Source: Pseudomonadota bacterium (GTDB lineage: Bacteria; Pseudomonadota; Alphaproteobacteria; Rhizobiales; Xanthobacteraceae). From it: a stretch of 58,878 nt of DNA. Positions 8,494-17,085 of this stretch are shown in pieces. Within the stretch, counting starts at the first letter, position 1. Each line of letters opens with the position of its first letter. The notes under the pieces were generated by a model that saw nothing but the letters and a program-made list of their open reading frames with translations, did no database searches and was not told the DNA's origin. The translations under genes and the position numbers were made by a program. The stretch lies in contig JAFEFL010000058.1 of assembly GCA_018240595.1 (NCBI GenBank), forward strand, positions 1 to 58,878, written 5' to 3'.

Positions 8494-9537
8494 CTAATCC
8501 TGAACCGGCGTCCAGATCACCTGTTCGATATGGTCGGCGCCGGAGGCCAGCATCGCCAGCCGCTCGAAGCCGAGGGCGATGCCGGAAGCCGGCGGCATTT
8601 GCGCCAGCGCATCGAGGAAATCCTCGTCGATCGGATAGCGCTCGCCGTGAATGCGCTGCTTCTCGTCCATTGCCGCGTTGAAGCGCCGGCGCTGCTCGCC
8701 GGGGTCGGTCAGCTCGGCGAAGGCATTGCCGAGTTCGATGCCGCAGGCATAAATCTCGAAGCGCTCCGCCACCTTGTCGCTGCCCGGTTTGGCCCGCGCC
8801 AGCGCCGCGTGCGGCAGCGGATACTCACAAAGAATGGTGGCGGTTTCATTGCCGAGATGCGGCTCGATTTTCTCGACCAGGATCCGGCTGAAAATGTCGC
8901 CCCAGTCGTCGTCGGAACCGTAGGCAATGCCTTCCTGCGCCGCCGCGCGCGCCAGGCGATCGCGATCGCCCTCGCCGCCGCTGATGGTGTGCAGGAGATC
9001 GATGCCGGCATAGCGCGCGAAAGCCTCCGCCACTGTGAGCCGATGCAGCGGCGCGAAGGGATCGATATGCCGGCCGCGATACGAGAAGCGCGTCGCGCCG
9101 GTGGCGCGTGCCGCCGCAGCGATGAGCGCGGCGCAGTCGTCCATCAGCGCCTCATAAGGCTCATGGGCCCGGTACCACTCGATCATCATGAATTCGGGAT
9201 GGTGCAGCGGGCCGCGCTCGCGGTTGCGGAACACGCGGGCGAAATCGACGATGCGGGTCTCGCCCGCCGCCAAGAGCTTCTTGCAGGCGAATTCCGGCGA
9301 CGTGCGCAAATAGCGCGGCCGGTGCAGGGTGTCAGTACCGATCAGGGCGGTCGCGAAGGCGTGCAGATGAGTTTCATTGCCCGGCGAGACCTGGATCGCC
9401 GCGGTTTCAACCTCGATGAACCCGGCCTGCGCGAACCAGGCCCGCAAAGCCGACATCACCCGGCCCCGGTTCAGGAGGTGGGCCCGGCGGGCGGCATGGC
9501 GGCCCGGAAGCCAGAAAGTCGGTGTTTTTTCTGCCAT
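8494..9537 (-). CDS. epmA: EF-P--(R)-beta-lysine ligase (GenX/PoxA)
   Basis: 347 residues equivalent to the catalytic core of class II lysyl-tRNA synthetase without the anticodon-binding domain. Class II motif 2 is seen as [14 protein letters not shown] and motif 3 as [12 protein letters not shown] near the C-terminus. The protein activates (R)-beta-lysine and transfers it to a conserved lysine of EF-P, which helps ribosomes through polyproline stretches. It is upstream of epmB in a two-gene operon and divergent from efp at 9653, with 115 nt between. No epmC hydroxylase is seen in the window, consistent with hydroxylation being dispensable. Confidence 0.94.
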   Translation of the reverse strand: MAEKTPTFWLPGRHAARRAHLLNRGRVMSALRAWFAQAGFIEVETAAIQVSPGNETHLHAFATALIGTDTLHRPRYLRTSPEFACKKLLAAGETRIVDFARVFRNRERGPLHHPEFMMIEWYRAHEPYEALMDDCAALIAAAARATGATRFSYRGRHIDPFAPLHRLTVAEAFARYAGIDLLHTISGGEGDRDRLARAAAQEGIAYGSDDDWGDIFSRILVEKIEPHLGNETATILCEYPLPHAALARAKPGSDKVAERFEIYACGIELGNAFAELTDPGEQRRRFNAAMDEKQRIHGERYPIDEDFLDALAQMPPASGIALGFERLAMLASGADHIEQVIWTPVQD

Positions 9538-9652
9538 CTACCGCATCCGGGAATTTGGCCGGAAAGGCTGGAAATGGTCAGGAAGATCGCTATGGTGCCC
9601 CCCGAATCCGGCCCCGCATGCCGGGACCGCTCTATTTTCAAGGATCGCTATC

Positions 9653-10219
9653 GTGAAGGTCATCGCCAGCCAAGTTCGTAAGGGCAATATCCTGGATCTC
9701 GACGGCAAGCTCTATGTCGTCCTCAACGCCGAGAGCTTCCACCCCGGCAAGGGTACGCCCACCACCCAGATCGATATGCGCCGTATTTCGGACGGCGTGA
9801 AGACCCAGCAGCGCTACAAGACCACCGACCAGGTCGAGCGCGCGCACGTCGAAGAGGTGGAATATTCCTATCTCTACAACGACGCCGAAGGCTTCCACTT
9901 CATGAATGACGAGACCTATGATCAGGTCCAGGTGCAGTCCGACGTCATCGGCGACGCCGCAGCCTATCTGCAGGAAGGCATGAAGGTGAACCTCGCCATG
10001 CACGAGGGCGTCGCGATCTCGATCGAGATCCCGCAAAAGGTCACGCTCGAAATCACCGAGACCGAGCCGGCCGTCACGGGCCAGACGGCCTCGGGTTCGT
10101 TCAAGCCGGCAATCCTGTCGAACGGCGTGCGCACCATGGTGCCGACCCACATCGTCGCCGGCACCCGCGTCGTGGTGATGACCGCCGACGGCGCTTACGT
10201 CGAGCGCGCCAAAGACTGA
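9653..10219 (+). CDS. efp: Elongation factor P
   Basis: 188 residues with the KOW-like domain I, the OB domains II and III and the usual YVERAKD-type C-terminus. The loop HPGKGTP places the modifiable residue at Lys33, the correct type for EpmA/EpmB beta-lysylation. The start is a GTG: homologues begin M-K/R-V-I-A-S, and this codon gives exactly that start. A longer in-frame extension upstream has no homologous character. EF-P enters the E site of stalled ribosomes and stimulates peptide-bond formation at consecutive prolines. A GCCGAAGC hairpin follows 12 nt after the stop. Confidence 0.96.
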   Translation: MKVIASQVRKGNILDLDGKLYVVLNAESFHPGKGTPTTQIDMRRISDGVKTQQRYKTTDQVERAHVEEVEYSYLYNDAEGFHFMNDETYDQVQVQSDVIGDAAAYLQEGMKVNLAMHEGVAISIEIPQKVTLEITETEPAVTGQTASGSFKPAILSNGVRTMVPTHIVAGTRVVVMTADGAYVERAKD

Positions 10220-10231
10220 CGCACCTGGACT

Positions 10232-10251
10232 GCCGAAGCCGCCGCTTCGGC
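10232..10251 (+). terminator. Stem-loop after efp, possible terminator
   Basis: A perfect 8-bp inverted repeat (GCCGAAGC / GCTTCGGC, loop CGCC) 12 nt past the efp stop. No U tract follows, so it may be a transcript-stabilising hairpin rather than an intrinsic terminator. Confidence 0.4.
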
Positions 10252-10385
10252 CCCTGTCCCGAAAAGATACCGCCGCGCTGCTATCGGCCGCACAGCGTCC
10301 GCCCTTGTGGGCGGCGCGGTGGAACCGCTAGTCTCGCCCCCGTTCGGAAGGCGACGCCGCGGGGGCGCGCAGCAAGGGGCGTGAG

Positions 10386-12131
10386 TTGAGACGACGGGTT
10401 CTTGTCGGCGCGGCGCTGCTGGCTGCGCTTGGTGCCTTCTCTACTGCGGCCGCCGCCGAGATCGAACCGCCGAAGGTGACGATCAGTCCGGTCGACTGGA
10501 CTGCCGCTGCCGCCGCGCTCAAGGACGTCGGCGGCGGCGGCGCCGTCGACGCGTTCGCAAGGCTCAATGCCGTCACCGGCAAGCGCTTCCCCGGCATCGC
10601 CAAGAGCAGCGTCCCGGTGCTGGCGCCGTTCGATCTCGAGGCCTTCAAGGCGGACAATGCGGACGCCACGCCCGACAAGTATTTCGGTCCGTTCCACCCG
10701 ACCAAATACTTCCTGCCCGGCCCGGCCGGCTACACCGGCACCTACGTCCTCGACATCGGCGGCGGCCCGTTCAAGGTCAGCTACAAGAAGAAGCCGGTCG
10801 AAATCGAGATCACCGGCGCCGGCTTCACCTACGACCTCGACCCGCCGGACCATCAGGAAGTCTTCGCGCCGAAGGACAAGTCGCTCGAGACGCTGTTTCC
10901 CGGCATCCGCCGCATCCTGCGCGAGGCGCATGTGCGCTACGCCTTCGAGCGCTTCGGCGTGCCCTACATCGTCTCGATCCAGTGCTACGACACGCGCATC
11001 TCGTCGAAATATCTGTCCTGCCGCGAGGCCGATCCGATCGCCGAAGCTTTCCTCAAGAAGCTCGCCATCGTCGGCGGCGCGCCGCAGAAGATCGCCGAGC
11101 CGCATCTCGACCTGACGCGGCCGACAGCGCCGTCGGACTTCACCTATTACGCGCCCGGCGACCTCATCCCGAACACCGGCTGGAAGAAGATGCCGGGCCG
11201 CGCCGATTATCACGTCTACGCGCTGATGCGCTTCCCGATCGCGGAAGCGCCGGCCTATGTGAAATCGCAGAGCTTCATGCCGTGGGGCGACTGCTACCGC
11301 AGCGGCCACACCGGCCGCCTCGGCAGGAAGGACGCGCCCTACACCTGCAAGGTCAACGGCATTCCGCTGACCTTCAATGAATCGGCGGCCGTCAATTTCA
11401 GCTATCCCTGGCGGGACAATTTCTGCGAGCTGCGCGACTTCATCGTCGGCCAGTGCCCCGGCGGCTACGGCCACCAGGGCCAGGACATCCGCCCGGCCAA
11501 TTGCGTGATGGACAATGAAGGCTCCGATCGCTGCGAGCCTTATCAGCACACCATCGCCGCCGTACGCGACGGCCTGATCTGGCGCCTGCCCGGCAACCTC
11601 GCCGCCTATCTGGTGCTGAACAACGCCAACGAATTCGTGCGCTTCCGCTACCTGCACATGAATCCGAAATTCATGGACGCCGACGGTCTCGTCACCGGCC
11701 GCGAGGTCAAGGAAGGCGAGATCATCGGCAAGGTCGCGACCTGGGGCGACTACGAGAGCGGCACCTCCTATCACCTGCATTTCAACATGCAGGTGGTCAC
11801 CAAATCCGGCTGGGTCTGGGTCAACCCGTATATGTCGCTGGTGCTGGCCTACGAGAAACTGATCGGCGGCCGCGGCACCGAACTGCACGAAGGCGATCCG
11901 GTACCGGCGGTGGCGGCCAAGCCGCCAGTGATCCTGCACCCGCCGATCGTCGCCGCACCGGCGGCACCGGAGACCAAGTCCGCTGCGCAAGACGCCGGCG
12001 CCGTCAAACCGGAAGCCAAGGCGGAGGCCGCGGAGCCGAAGAAGCCATTGGTCAAGCGCATGCGCGAAAAGGTGCGCAAGTTCATCCGCCGCCACCGGCA
12101 TCGCAAGCCGCGCACCGAGACGGACGAGTAG
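10386..12131 (+). CDS. Secreted M23-family metallopeptidase (LytM-like)
   Basis: 581 residues. A signal peptide (MRRRVLVGAALLAALGAFSTAAAA) is followed by a long unassigned region and a C-terminal M23 zinc-peptidase domain. Metal and catalytic residues are recognisable at His363 and Asp367 (HQGQD) and His463-x-His465 (YHLHF). M23 enzymes cut peptidoglycan cross-bridges in the periplasm. The last 90 residues are Ala/Pro/Lys rich and end in a very basic Arg/His/Lys tail (RRHRHRKPRTE), probably disordered and possibly wall-binding. The start is TTG, with AAGGGG eight bases upstream; no alternative ATG fits the signal peptide. It is single-gene, convergent with the gene at 12176. Confidence 0.85.
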   Translation: MRRRVLVGAALLAALGAFSTAAAAEIEPPKVTISPVDWTAAAAALKDVGGGGAVDAFARLNAVTGKRFPGIAKSSVPVLAPFDLEAFKADNADATPDKYFGPFHPTKYFLPGPAGYTGTYVLDIGGGPFKVSYKKKPVEIEITGAGFTYDLDPPDHQEVFAPKDKSLETLFPGIRRILREAHVRYAFERFGVPYIVSIQCYDTRISSKYLSCREADPIAEAFLKKLAIVGGAPQKIAEPHLDLTRPTAPSDFTYYAPGDLIPNTGWKKMPGRADYHVYALMRFPIAEAPAYVKSQSFMPWGDCYRSGHTGRLGRKDAPYTCKVNGIPLTFNESAAVNFSYPWRDNFCELRDFIVGQCPGGYGHQGQDIRPANCVMDNEGSDRCEPYQHTIAAVRDGLIWRLPGNLAAYLVLNNANEFVRFRYLHMNPKFMDADGLVTGREVKEGEIIGKVATWGDYESGTSYHLHFNMQVVTKSGWVWVNPYMSLVLAYEKLIGGRGTELHEGDPVPAVAAKPPVILHPPIVAAPAAPETKSAAQDAGAVKPEAKAEAAEPKKPLVKRMREKVRKFIRRHRHRKPRTETDE

Positions 12132-12175
12132 TCTCCCGCTTCACCGCAAACGCAGTCATTCCGGGAAGCGGATGA

Positions 12176-12547
12176 TTAGGGCCGATTGCATCCAGCTCTC
12201 TCGAGCATGTCCTGCACGATCACACGTGTCGCTGGCGCTTCAGCCTCGTTCCCGGCTGCAAAGACGGCAACCGCCCGGCGGACGTTCTCGGCGCTCAGAC
12301 TTAACGTTGTGCGGCATATCGCATCGCCCATTCCGGCCATGATGCTGGCGGTTTCGCCGACGCCGGCCAAGTAAGCCGTAAGAACCTGCTGCGCCATCCG
12401 ATCGTGCGGCGCCGTGTCGAGCATGTGCATCACTTGGGCGACGGAGACTTGGCCACGCGTCGTCGATGGCGTCGCCAGAGCCGGGGCGGCCAGCGAGGCG
12501 GCGGCAAGACCAACGATTAAGGCGGGCGCGAGATGGGAGCGGGACAT
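12176..12547 (-). CDS. Small exported protein, possibly Rap1a/Tai-like
   Basis: 123 residues with a clear signal peptide (MSRSHLAPALIVGLAAASLAAPALA). The mature part is helical and contains a YLAGVGE...ICR...LSAENVRRAV...ERAGC arrangement. Two cysteines are spaced as in the Rap1a/Tai domain, a fold used by some type VI secretion immunity proteins and many orphan periplasmic proteins. I see no effector gene nearby, so an immunity role is not supported. The start was moved inward to 12547 to give the signal peptide. It is divergent from the DUF2975 gene, and a 17-bp palindrome lies in the shared intergenic region. Confidence 0.6.
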   Translation of the reverse strand: MSRSHLAPALIVGLAAASLAAPALATPSTTRGQVSVAQVMHMLDTAPHDRMAQQVLTAYLAGVGETASIMAGMGDAICRTTLSLSAENVRRAVAVFAAGNEAEAPATRVIVQDMLERAGCNRP

Positions 12548-12590
12548 TGCAAAACACCTGGTGAGATGAAATCTGTCTAGCAGATATTTT

Positions 12591-12607
12591 TTATTGTAAA
12601 ACAATAA
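12591..12607. promoter_or_regulatory. Perfect 17-bp palindrome, candidate operator
   Basis: TTATTGT-AAA-ACAATAA, with seven perfectly matched bases on each side, lies in the AT-rich gap between the divergent genes starting at 12547 and 12654. The HTH protein encoded at 13243 in the same unit is the obvious candidate binder. Confidence 0.5.
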
Positions 12608-12653
12608 TTGCAATGCCACAACCACGCCATCGCTATAAAGGGAGCGCCTCATC

Positions 12654-13232
12654 ATGCAATCGACGACCACTGCGGACGTGCCGGCCGGGCGGGATCGCCA
12701 GAGGCGTTTGCGGCGCGTGCGCGGGCTCAGTGCGATCATGGCGGCGGCCTGCCTCACCACGTCGGCCCTGCTCACCGCAGCGATGGCGTTCTATTGGGCG
12801 GCAACGCCGACGCGCACGCTGCTCAGCCAGGCAGGCCTCGCCAACAGCCCGGCGACCGAACTCGATGTGACAGTCCGGGCGCTGGGTTTCGTCGTCGCGA
12901 TGCTCCCGCTTGCCGCGTTGATCTATGGATTGCTGAGCGCCCGACGCTGCTTCAAAGCCTTCGCCGCCGGCGACATCTTTTCGCGCCGGACCATCGGCCA
13001 TCTCATGGCCTTTGCAGTCGCGGTTGCGGGTTCCGCCTTTCTCAAGCCTTTCACCGGCGCGGCGATGTCGGTTCTTTTGAGCGCCAGCGTTGCGACCGGT
13101 ACGAAGACCCTCGCCTTCCATATCGGATCGGACACGCTGATCGCGCTGATCTTCGCCGGAGCCGTCGCGATCATTGCCTGGGTGATGACAGAGGCGGCCG
13201 ATCTCTCGGACGAAAACAAACAATTCGTCTAA
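12654..13232 (+). CDS. DUF2975 domain membrane protein
   Basis: 192 residues with four predicted transmembrane helices (about 28-52, 74-98, 120-145 and 165-183) and the cytoplasmic linker RRCFKAFAAGDIFSRRT that marks DUF2975. The family has no established function. Its genes are almost always followed by a small Cro/CI-type regulator, as here ten bases downstream (the YoaS-YozG arrangement of Bacillus), suggesting a membrane partner that modulates the regulator or is controlled by it. It starts at an ATG shortly after the palindrome at 12591. Confidence 0.8.
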   Translation: MQSTTTADVPAGRDRQRRLRRVRGLSAIMAAACLTTSALLTAAMAFYWAATPTRTLLSQAGLANSPATELDVTVRALGFVVAMLPLAALIYGLLSARRCFKAFAAGDIFSRRTIGHLMAFAVAVAGSAFLKPFTGAAMSVLLSASVATGTKTLAFHIGSDTLIALIFAGAVAIIAWVMTEAADLSDENKQFV

Positions 13233-13242
13233 AGGGCACGCT

Positions 13243-13482
13243 ATGCCGATCAGGGTGCGCCTCGCCGTCATGCTGGCCGAACGCCAGGTGAAGTCAAAGG
13301 ATCTCGCCGAATATGTCGGGATCACCGAGGCCAATCTGTCGCTTCTCAAGCAGGGCAAAGTTAAAGGCGTGCGCTTCGAGACGATCGAGCGCATTTGCGA
13401 ATTTCTTAAATGTCAGCCGGGGGATCTGTTGCGTTACGAACAGGGACCGCCGCCGGACAAGGAAGGTCCGCCGTTCTCATGA
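13243..13482 (+). CDS. Small Cro/CI-type HTH regulator (YozG-like)
   Basis: 79 residues forming a single HTH_26/XRE-type DNA-binding domain. It includes LAEYVGITEANLSLLKQGKVKG (scaffold plus recognition helix) and the closing ERICEFLKCQPGDLLRY typical of YozG-like proteins. No sensor domain is present. It is ten bases downstream of the DUF2975 gene and certainly in its operon. The probable target is its own promoter, where a 17-bp palindrome lies at 12591-12607. The C-terminal tail is short, proline-rich and likely flexible. Confidence 0.88.
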   Translation: MPIRVRLAVMLAERQVKSKDLAEYVGITEANLSLLKQGKVKGVRFETIERICEFLKCQPGDLLRYEQGPPPDKEGPPFS

Positions 13483-13595
13483 TGGCGTGCATCTCGGCGC
13501 GGGCTGTCATTGCGGGATAGTTCCCGCGCCGAACCGCCGCAGGTATCCGGCGGGGCGCGAATTGCGCCGACCCACTTGGCCGATAGACTACCGCC

Positions 13596-14837
13596 ATGGC
13601 TCGATTCGACCGACCACTGCTGCTGCATCGCCGTGCCCTGTTGCGCGGTGCTCTGACCCTCGCCGGCGGTCTCGCGGCAGGTAACGCCGCCTTCGCCCAA
13701 TCCGCCGCATTCGAGCGCTGGGTCGAGCGCTTCCGCGCCGAAGCCGTGCGTCGCGGCGTGTCGGAGGCGACCTACGACCGCGTCATGGGCCACGTGAAGC
13801 CCGACACCGCGGTCTACGAACTGCAGCGCAAGCAGCCCGAATTCACCGAGGAGATGTGGCAGTACATCAACCGCCGCTGCTCGGACTGGCGCGTCATCAC
13901 CGGCAAGGAGCGCGCCAAGGAGTATGCCGGCGTTCTGGCGCGGGTCGAGCGCGAGTTCGGCGTCGATCGCTACGTGCTGCTCGGCCTATGGGGCATGGAG
14001 TCGTCCTACGGCGACGTCATCGACAATCCGAAATACATGCGGCCGATCATCCCGGCCCTGGCAGCGCTCGCCTATGGCGAGCCGCGCCGCCGCCGCTACT
14101 GGGAAGCCGAGCTGATCAACGCGCTGAAGATCATCGATCGCGGCTGGGCGCAGCCTTCGGGCATGATCGGCTCCTGGGCGGGCGCCATGGGTCATACCCA
14201 ATGGATGCCCGAGGTCTGGTTGAACATGGGCGTCGATTTCGACCGCGACGGCCGCATCAATCCGTTCGGCAAGCCGGACGACGCGCTCGCCGGCACCGCG
14301 CGCTATCTCGTCGAGCGCGGCCGATGGCGGCGCGGCGAGGCCTGGGGCTGCGAGGTCACAGTCCCGGCCGGCGGTCATCGCCTCGCCGACAACCGCACCA
14401 TGCGCAGTTACGCCACCTGGCACGGCCATGGCGTCCGCCGCGCCGACGGCGAAGCCTTCCACCGGCCGAACGACAACGTGAAGCTCTGGATTCCGGTCAG
14501 CGGCGGCCCCGCCTTCCTGGTCGGGCAGAATTTCCGGGCGGTCTATTCCTACAATCCGTCGGCGAGCTATTCGCTGGCGCTGGTGCACCTTGGCGACCTG
14601 GTGCGCGGCGACGGCGACTTCCGCCAGAAATTTCCCGGCGGCGAGCGCATTCCGACCATCGACGAGGTCAAGGAAATCCAGCGCCGTCTCAACGAGCGCG
14701 GCTTCAAGACCGACGGCATCGACGGCCGCACCGGCTCGGACACCGTGCGCGCCATCGGCGCCTTCCAGAAGAGCGTCGGCATGAAGCCGGACGGCTATGC
14801 GGGCCTGAAACTGCTGGAACGGCTCAGGCAGCCGTAA
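13596..14837 (+). CDS. Lytic murein transglycosylase with peptidoglycan-binding domain
   Basis: 413 residues. The N-terminus contains two arginines ahead of a hydrophobic stretch (RRALLRGALTLAGG), compatible with a Tat or Sec signal. Residues of about 40-340 form an SLT_2 (MltB-like) domain with the catalytic glutamate in GMESSYGD and the GAMGHTQWMP motif. Residues of about 350-410 form a PG_binding_1 domain (EIQRRLNERGF...GIDGRTG). The enzyme cleaves MurNAc-GlcNAc bonds to 1,6-anhydro ends in the periplasm. Unlike MltB there is no lipobox, so it is predicted to be soluble. It is a single gene with a degenerate inverted repeat just downstream. Confidence 0.92.
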   Translation: MARFDRPLLLHRRALLRGALTLAGGLAAGNAAFAQSAAFERWVERFRAEAVRRGVSEATYDRVMGHVKPDTAVYELQRKQPEFTEEMWQYINRRCSDWRVITGKERAKEYAGVLARVEREFGVDRYVLLGLWGMESSYGDVIDNPKYMRPIIPALAALAYGEPRRRRYWEAELINALKIIDRGWAQPSGMIGSWAGAMGHTQWMPEVWLNMGVDFDRDGRINPFGKPDDALAGTARYLVERGRWRRGEAWGCEVTVPAGGHRLADNRTMRSYATWHGHGVRRADGEAFHRPNDNVKLWIPVSGGPAFLVGQNFRAVYSYNPSASYSLALVHLGDLVRGDGDFRQKFPGGERIPTIDEVKEIQRRLNERGFKTDGIDGRTGSDTVRAIGAFQKSVGMKPDGYAGLKLLERLRQP

Positions 14838-14858
14838 ACACGGCCTTCACGACATCCT

Positions 14859-14989
14859 CCGTTCGTCCCCGCGCAAAGCCGATCGAAGGACGGCGATCTT
14901 CAAGAACGCCTATGGCGGGGACCCAGAGACTATTTCAAACAAGCCCCGTAAATGCCGTTCGGGGTTCCCGCTTGCGCGGGAACGAACGG
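14859..14989. repeat. Degenerate REP-like inverted repeat
   Basis: The outer arms CCGTTCGTCCCCGCGCAA and TTGCGCGGGAACGAACGG are inverted copies with few mismatches. Inside are fragments such as GGCGGGGACCCAGAG, also found in the repeat at 35467. It is probably an aged member of the same small palindromic family, filling the gap between the transglycosylase and soxD. Confidence 0.6.
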
Positions 14990-15011
14990 CGTTTGCCTTG
15001 GCCAGTCGTGC

Positions 15012-15680
15012 CTACTCCACCCCGCCCTTGCGCGCGGTCTTGTCGTCCGGCGTGACGTCGATCACCGAGGCGTGCCCGGTGATCTTTACCGGCGCGCGGC
15101 AATCCTTCATGCACGGGTTCTTGTTCCAGAACGCCTTTTCCGCGGTCTCGCGGTCGTCGTTATAGAAGCCGTCGGCGTTCGGCATTTTGACCTGGTTCCA
15201 AGTCTCCTTCGACAGCACAAACTTGTCATCGACGATGTCGTTGAGGTTCAGCACGAAGGCAACGACAGCGTAAAGCTCGTCATTGGTGAGTGATTGCGCA
15301 TCACCAAACGGCATGGCTCGGCGCACGTAGTCGAACACGCTCGATGCATAAGGGAAGTACGAGCCCACGGTCTTGACCGGATCGTTCGTCGCCAGCGTAC
15401 CCTTGCCCTGCGCGAGCTGCGGCCAGCGCCCGGCGCTCTCGCCGAACTCGCCGTGGCAGGCGGCGCAGCGTTCGAGAAATAGCTTCTCGCCGTCCTTCAC
15501 CGAGCCCTTGCCGGGCGGCAGTCCCTCGCCGTCCGGCCGCACATCGATATCCCAGCCGGCAATCTGCTGCGGCGTCGCCGGCGTGCCGATGCCGTAGTTG
15601 CGTGGCTTGGCGGATTGCGCGAAGGCCGGCGCGGCCAGCAGCAGCGCGCATCCGGCGACGAGACTAGCCCACTTCGACAT
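15012..15680 (-). CDS. soxD: SoxD, cytochrome c subunit of sulfane dehydrogenase (short, single-heme form)
   Basis: 222 residues. A signal peptide (MSKWASLVAGCALLLAAPAFA) precedes a cytochrome c domain with Cys72-x-x-Cys75-His76 and a later AMPFGD methionine ligand. SoxD passes electrons from the molybdenum enzyme SoxC to the respiratory chain during thiosulfate oxidation. Only one CxxCH motif is present, whereas Paracoccus SoxD is longer and diheme. The C-terminal cysteines (CMKDC) do not make a heme site. The start at 15680 overlaps the end of soxC by 17 bases, so translation is probably coupled. Confidence 0.9.
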   Translation of the reverse strand: MSKWASLVAGCALLLAAPAFAQSAKPRNYGIGTPATPQQIAGWDIDVRPDGEGLPPGKGSVKDGEKLFLERCAACHGEFGESAGRWPQLAQGKGTLATNDPVKTVGSYFPYASSVFDYVRRAMPFGDAQSLTNDELYAVVAFVLNLNDIVDDKFVLSKETWNQVKMPNADGFYNDDRETAEKAFWNKNPCMKDCRAPVKITGHASVIDVTPDDKTARKGGVE

Positions 15681-16926
15681 TCTCGACCTCCCCGTTGGCC
15701 TTGACCGACCAGGTCTGGATGCCGTTGTTGTGATAGATGGAATTGACGCCGCGGATCGCACGCAATTCGTCCTTGGTCGGCTGCACATAGCCGGTTTCGT
15801 CCATGGCGCGCGATTGCAGGAGCAGCGGCTCGCCGTTCCATTCGATCTCGGCGTAGAAGCGCACCAGCGACTTGTCGAGCACCGGGCCGTCGATCTTTGC
15901 CGTGCGCCAGTTGCGGCCGCCGTCGAGCGAGACGTCGACGCGCGCGACCTTGCCGCGGCCCGACCAGGCGAGCCCCGAGATCACCAGGAAGCCCTTGTTC
16001 CTGATCGGCGCCTGCGGCGACGGTGAAGTGATGACGGATTTGGCGTCCATCACGAAGGTGAACTTGCGCGCTTTGCCGTTCGGCATCAGGTCGGTGTATT
16101 TCGACGTCTCTTCGCGCGTGTACCAGGGCTCATCGCCGACTTCGATGCGGCGCAGCCACTTGATCCAGATATTGCCCTGCCAGCCCGGCACCACAAGGCG
16201 CACAGGATAGCCCTGCTCCGGCCGCAGCATCTCGCCGTTCATGCGATAGGCGACGAGGCAATCGTCCAGCGCCTTGTCCAGCGGCAACGAACGGTCGAGG
16301 CCGGAGGCATCGCCGCCCTCGACCAGCAGCCACTTGCCGTTCGGCTTCACGCCGGCCTGCTCGAGCAGCAGCTTGAGCGGCACGCCGGTGTACATCACGC
16401 TGTGGATCATGCCGTGCGTGTACTGGCAGCCGTTGAGCTGCGCGCCGCGCCACTCCATGCCGGAATTGGCGGCGCACTCGAGGAAGTAGATGCGGTTGAC
16501 GCGTGGCAGCCGCTTGAGATCCTCGAGCGTGAAGATCAGCGGCTTGTCGACGAGGCCGTGGATCATCAGGCGATAATCGTGCGGATCGACTTCGGCGATG
16601 CCGCCGTGGTGACGCTCGAAGCAGAGGCCGTTCGGCGTGATGATGCCGTCGAGTTCGTGCAGCGGCGTGAAGCTCACCGACGACTCGCGGCTCGCCGTCA
16701 GCCACTGCACATCGCGGCGGATGACGTCCTTTTCGAATTTCGAGGGCTGGCCGTAGGGCCGCACCGCGACGCCGTCGCCGAGCGTCTTGCTCCAGGGCGC
16801 GATGTTGGGCGGCAGGTTTTTCTCATCGGCCCGCGCAGCGCCCGCGGCGCCGGCAGCAACGAGGCCTGCGGCCCCGGTCAGGAAACGCCGCCGCGATGGG
16901 CGCGGCGCGTCGGTCTTCTCTGTCAT
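15664..16926 (-). CDS. soxC: SoxC, molybdopterin subunit of sulfane dehydrogenase
   Basis: 420 residues. A Tat signal with twin arginines (SRRRFLTG, residues 11-18) leads into an oxidoreductase molybdopterin domain with the molybdenum-ligating Cys151 in FLECAANSG, then a Mo-co dimerisation domain (about 280-400). SoxC sits in the periplasm and, with SoxD, removes six electrons from the sulfane sulfur bound to SoxY, so that thiosulfate goes to sulfate without sulfur globules. The start at 16926 has GGGAGG six bases upstream. A putative SoxR site at 16991 suggests that soxCD has its own promoter. Confidence 0.95.
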   Translation of the reverse strand: MTEKTDAPRPSRRRFLTGAAGLVAAGAAGAARADEKNLPPNIAPWSKTLGDGVAVRPYGQPSKFEKDVIRRDVQWLTASRESSVSFTPLHELDGIITPNGLCFERHHGGIAEVDPHDYRLMIHGLVDKPLIFTLEDLKRLPRVNRIYFLECAANSGMEWRGAQLNGCQYTHGMIHSVMYTGVPLKLLLEQAGVKPNGKWLLVEGGDASGLDRSLPLDKALDDCLVAYRMNGEMLRPEQGYPVRLVVPGWQGNIWIKWLRRIEVGDEPWYTREETSKYTDLMPNGKARKFTFVMDAKSVITSPSPQAPIRNKGFLVISGLAWSGRGKVARVDVSLDGGRNWRTAKIDGPVLDKSLVRFYAEIEWNGEPLLLQSRAMDETGYVQPTKDELRAIRGVNSIYHNNGIQTWSVKANGEVENVEVG

Positions 16927-16990
16927 CGCATCCTCCCGCAGGGTGGCCATTGAGCGCGGCCATTCCCGATTAGGCATCCGCAGTCCTTAT

Positions 16991-17012
16991 CATATTCCTT
17001 TTGATGAATGTA
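16991..17012. promoter_or_regulatory. Candidate SoxR operator upstream of soxC
   Basis: CATATTC-N8-GAATGTA, 65 nt before the soxC start, in the AT-rich soxB-soxC gap. Both 7-bp arms are identical to those of the element upstream of soxY, while the central 8 bases differ, as expected for a protein-binding site. Confidence 0.6.
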
Positions 17013-17085
17013 AAGAAATCTTCTCGTTCCCCAAGGTGATGAGGAACTATTTTATCGCCGTTCGGCCGAAGCAAGGACAGGCGTT

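Noticed and set aside
10281..12101. A 606-codon open frame antisense to the M23 peptidase gene
   Set aside because: Ala/Arg/Gly/Val-rich translation without motifs, produced by the codon bias of a GC-rich gene; the opposite strand has a signal peptide and intact zinc motifs.
12176..12547. Type VI secretion immunity gene
   Set aside because: Only a loose Rap1a/Tai resemblance; no effector, VgrG or Hcp gene nearby.
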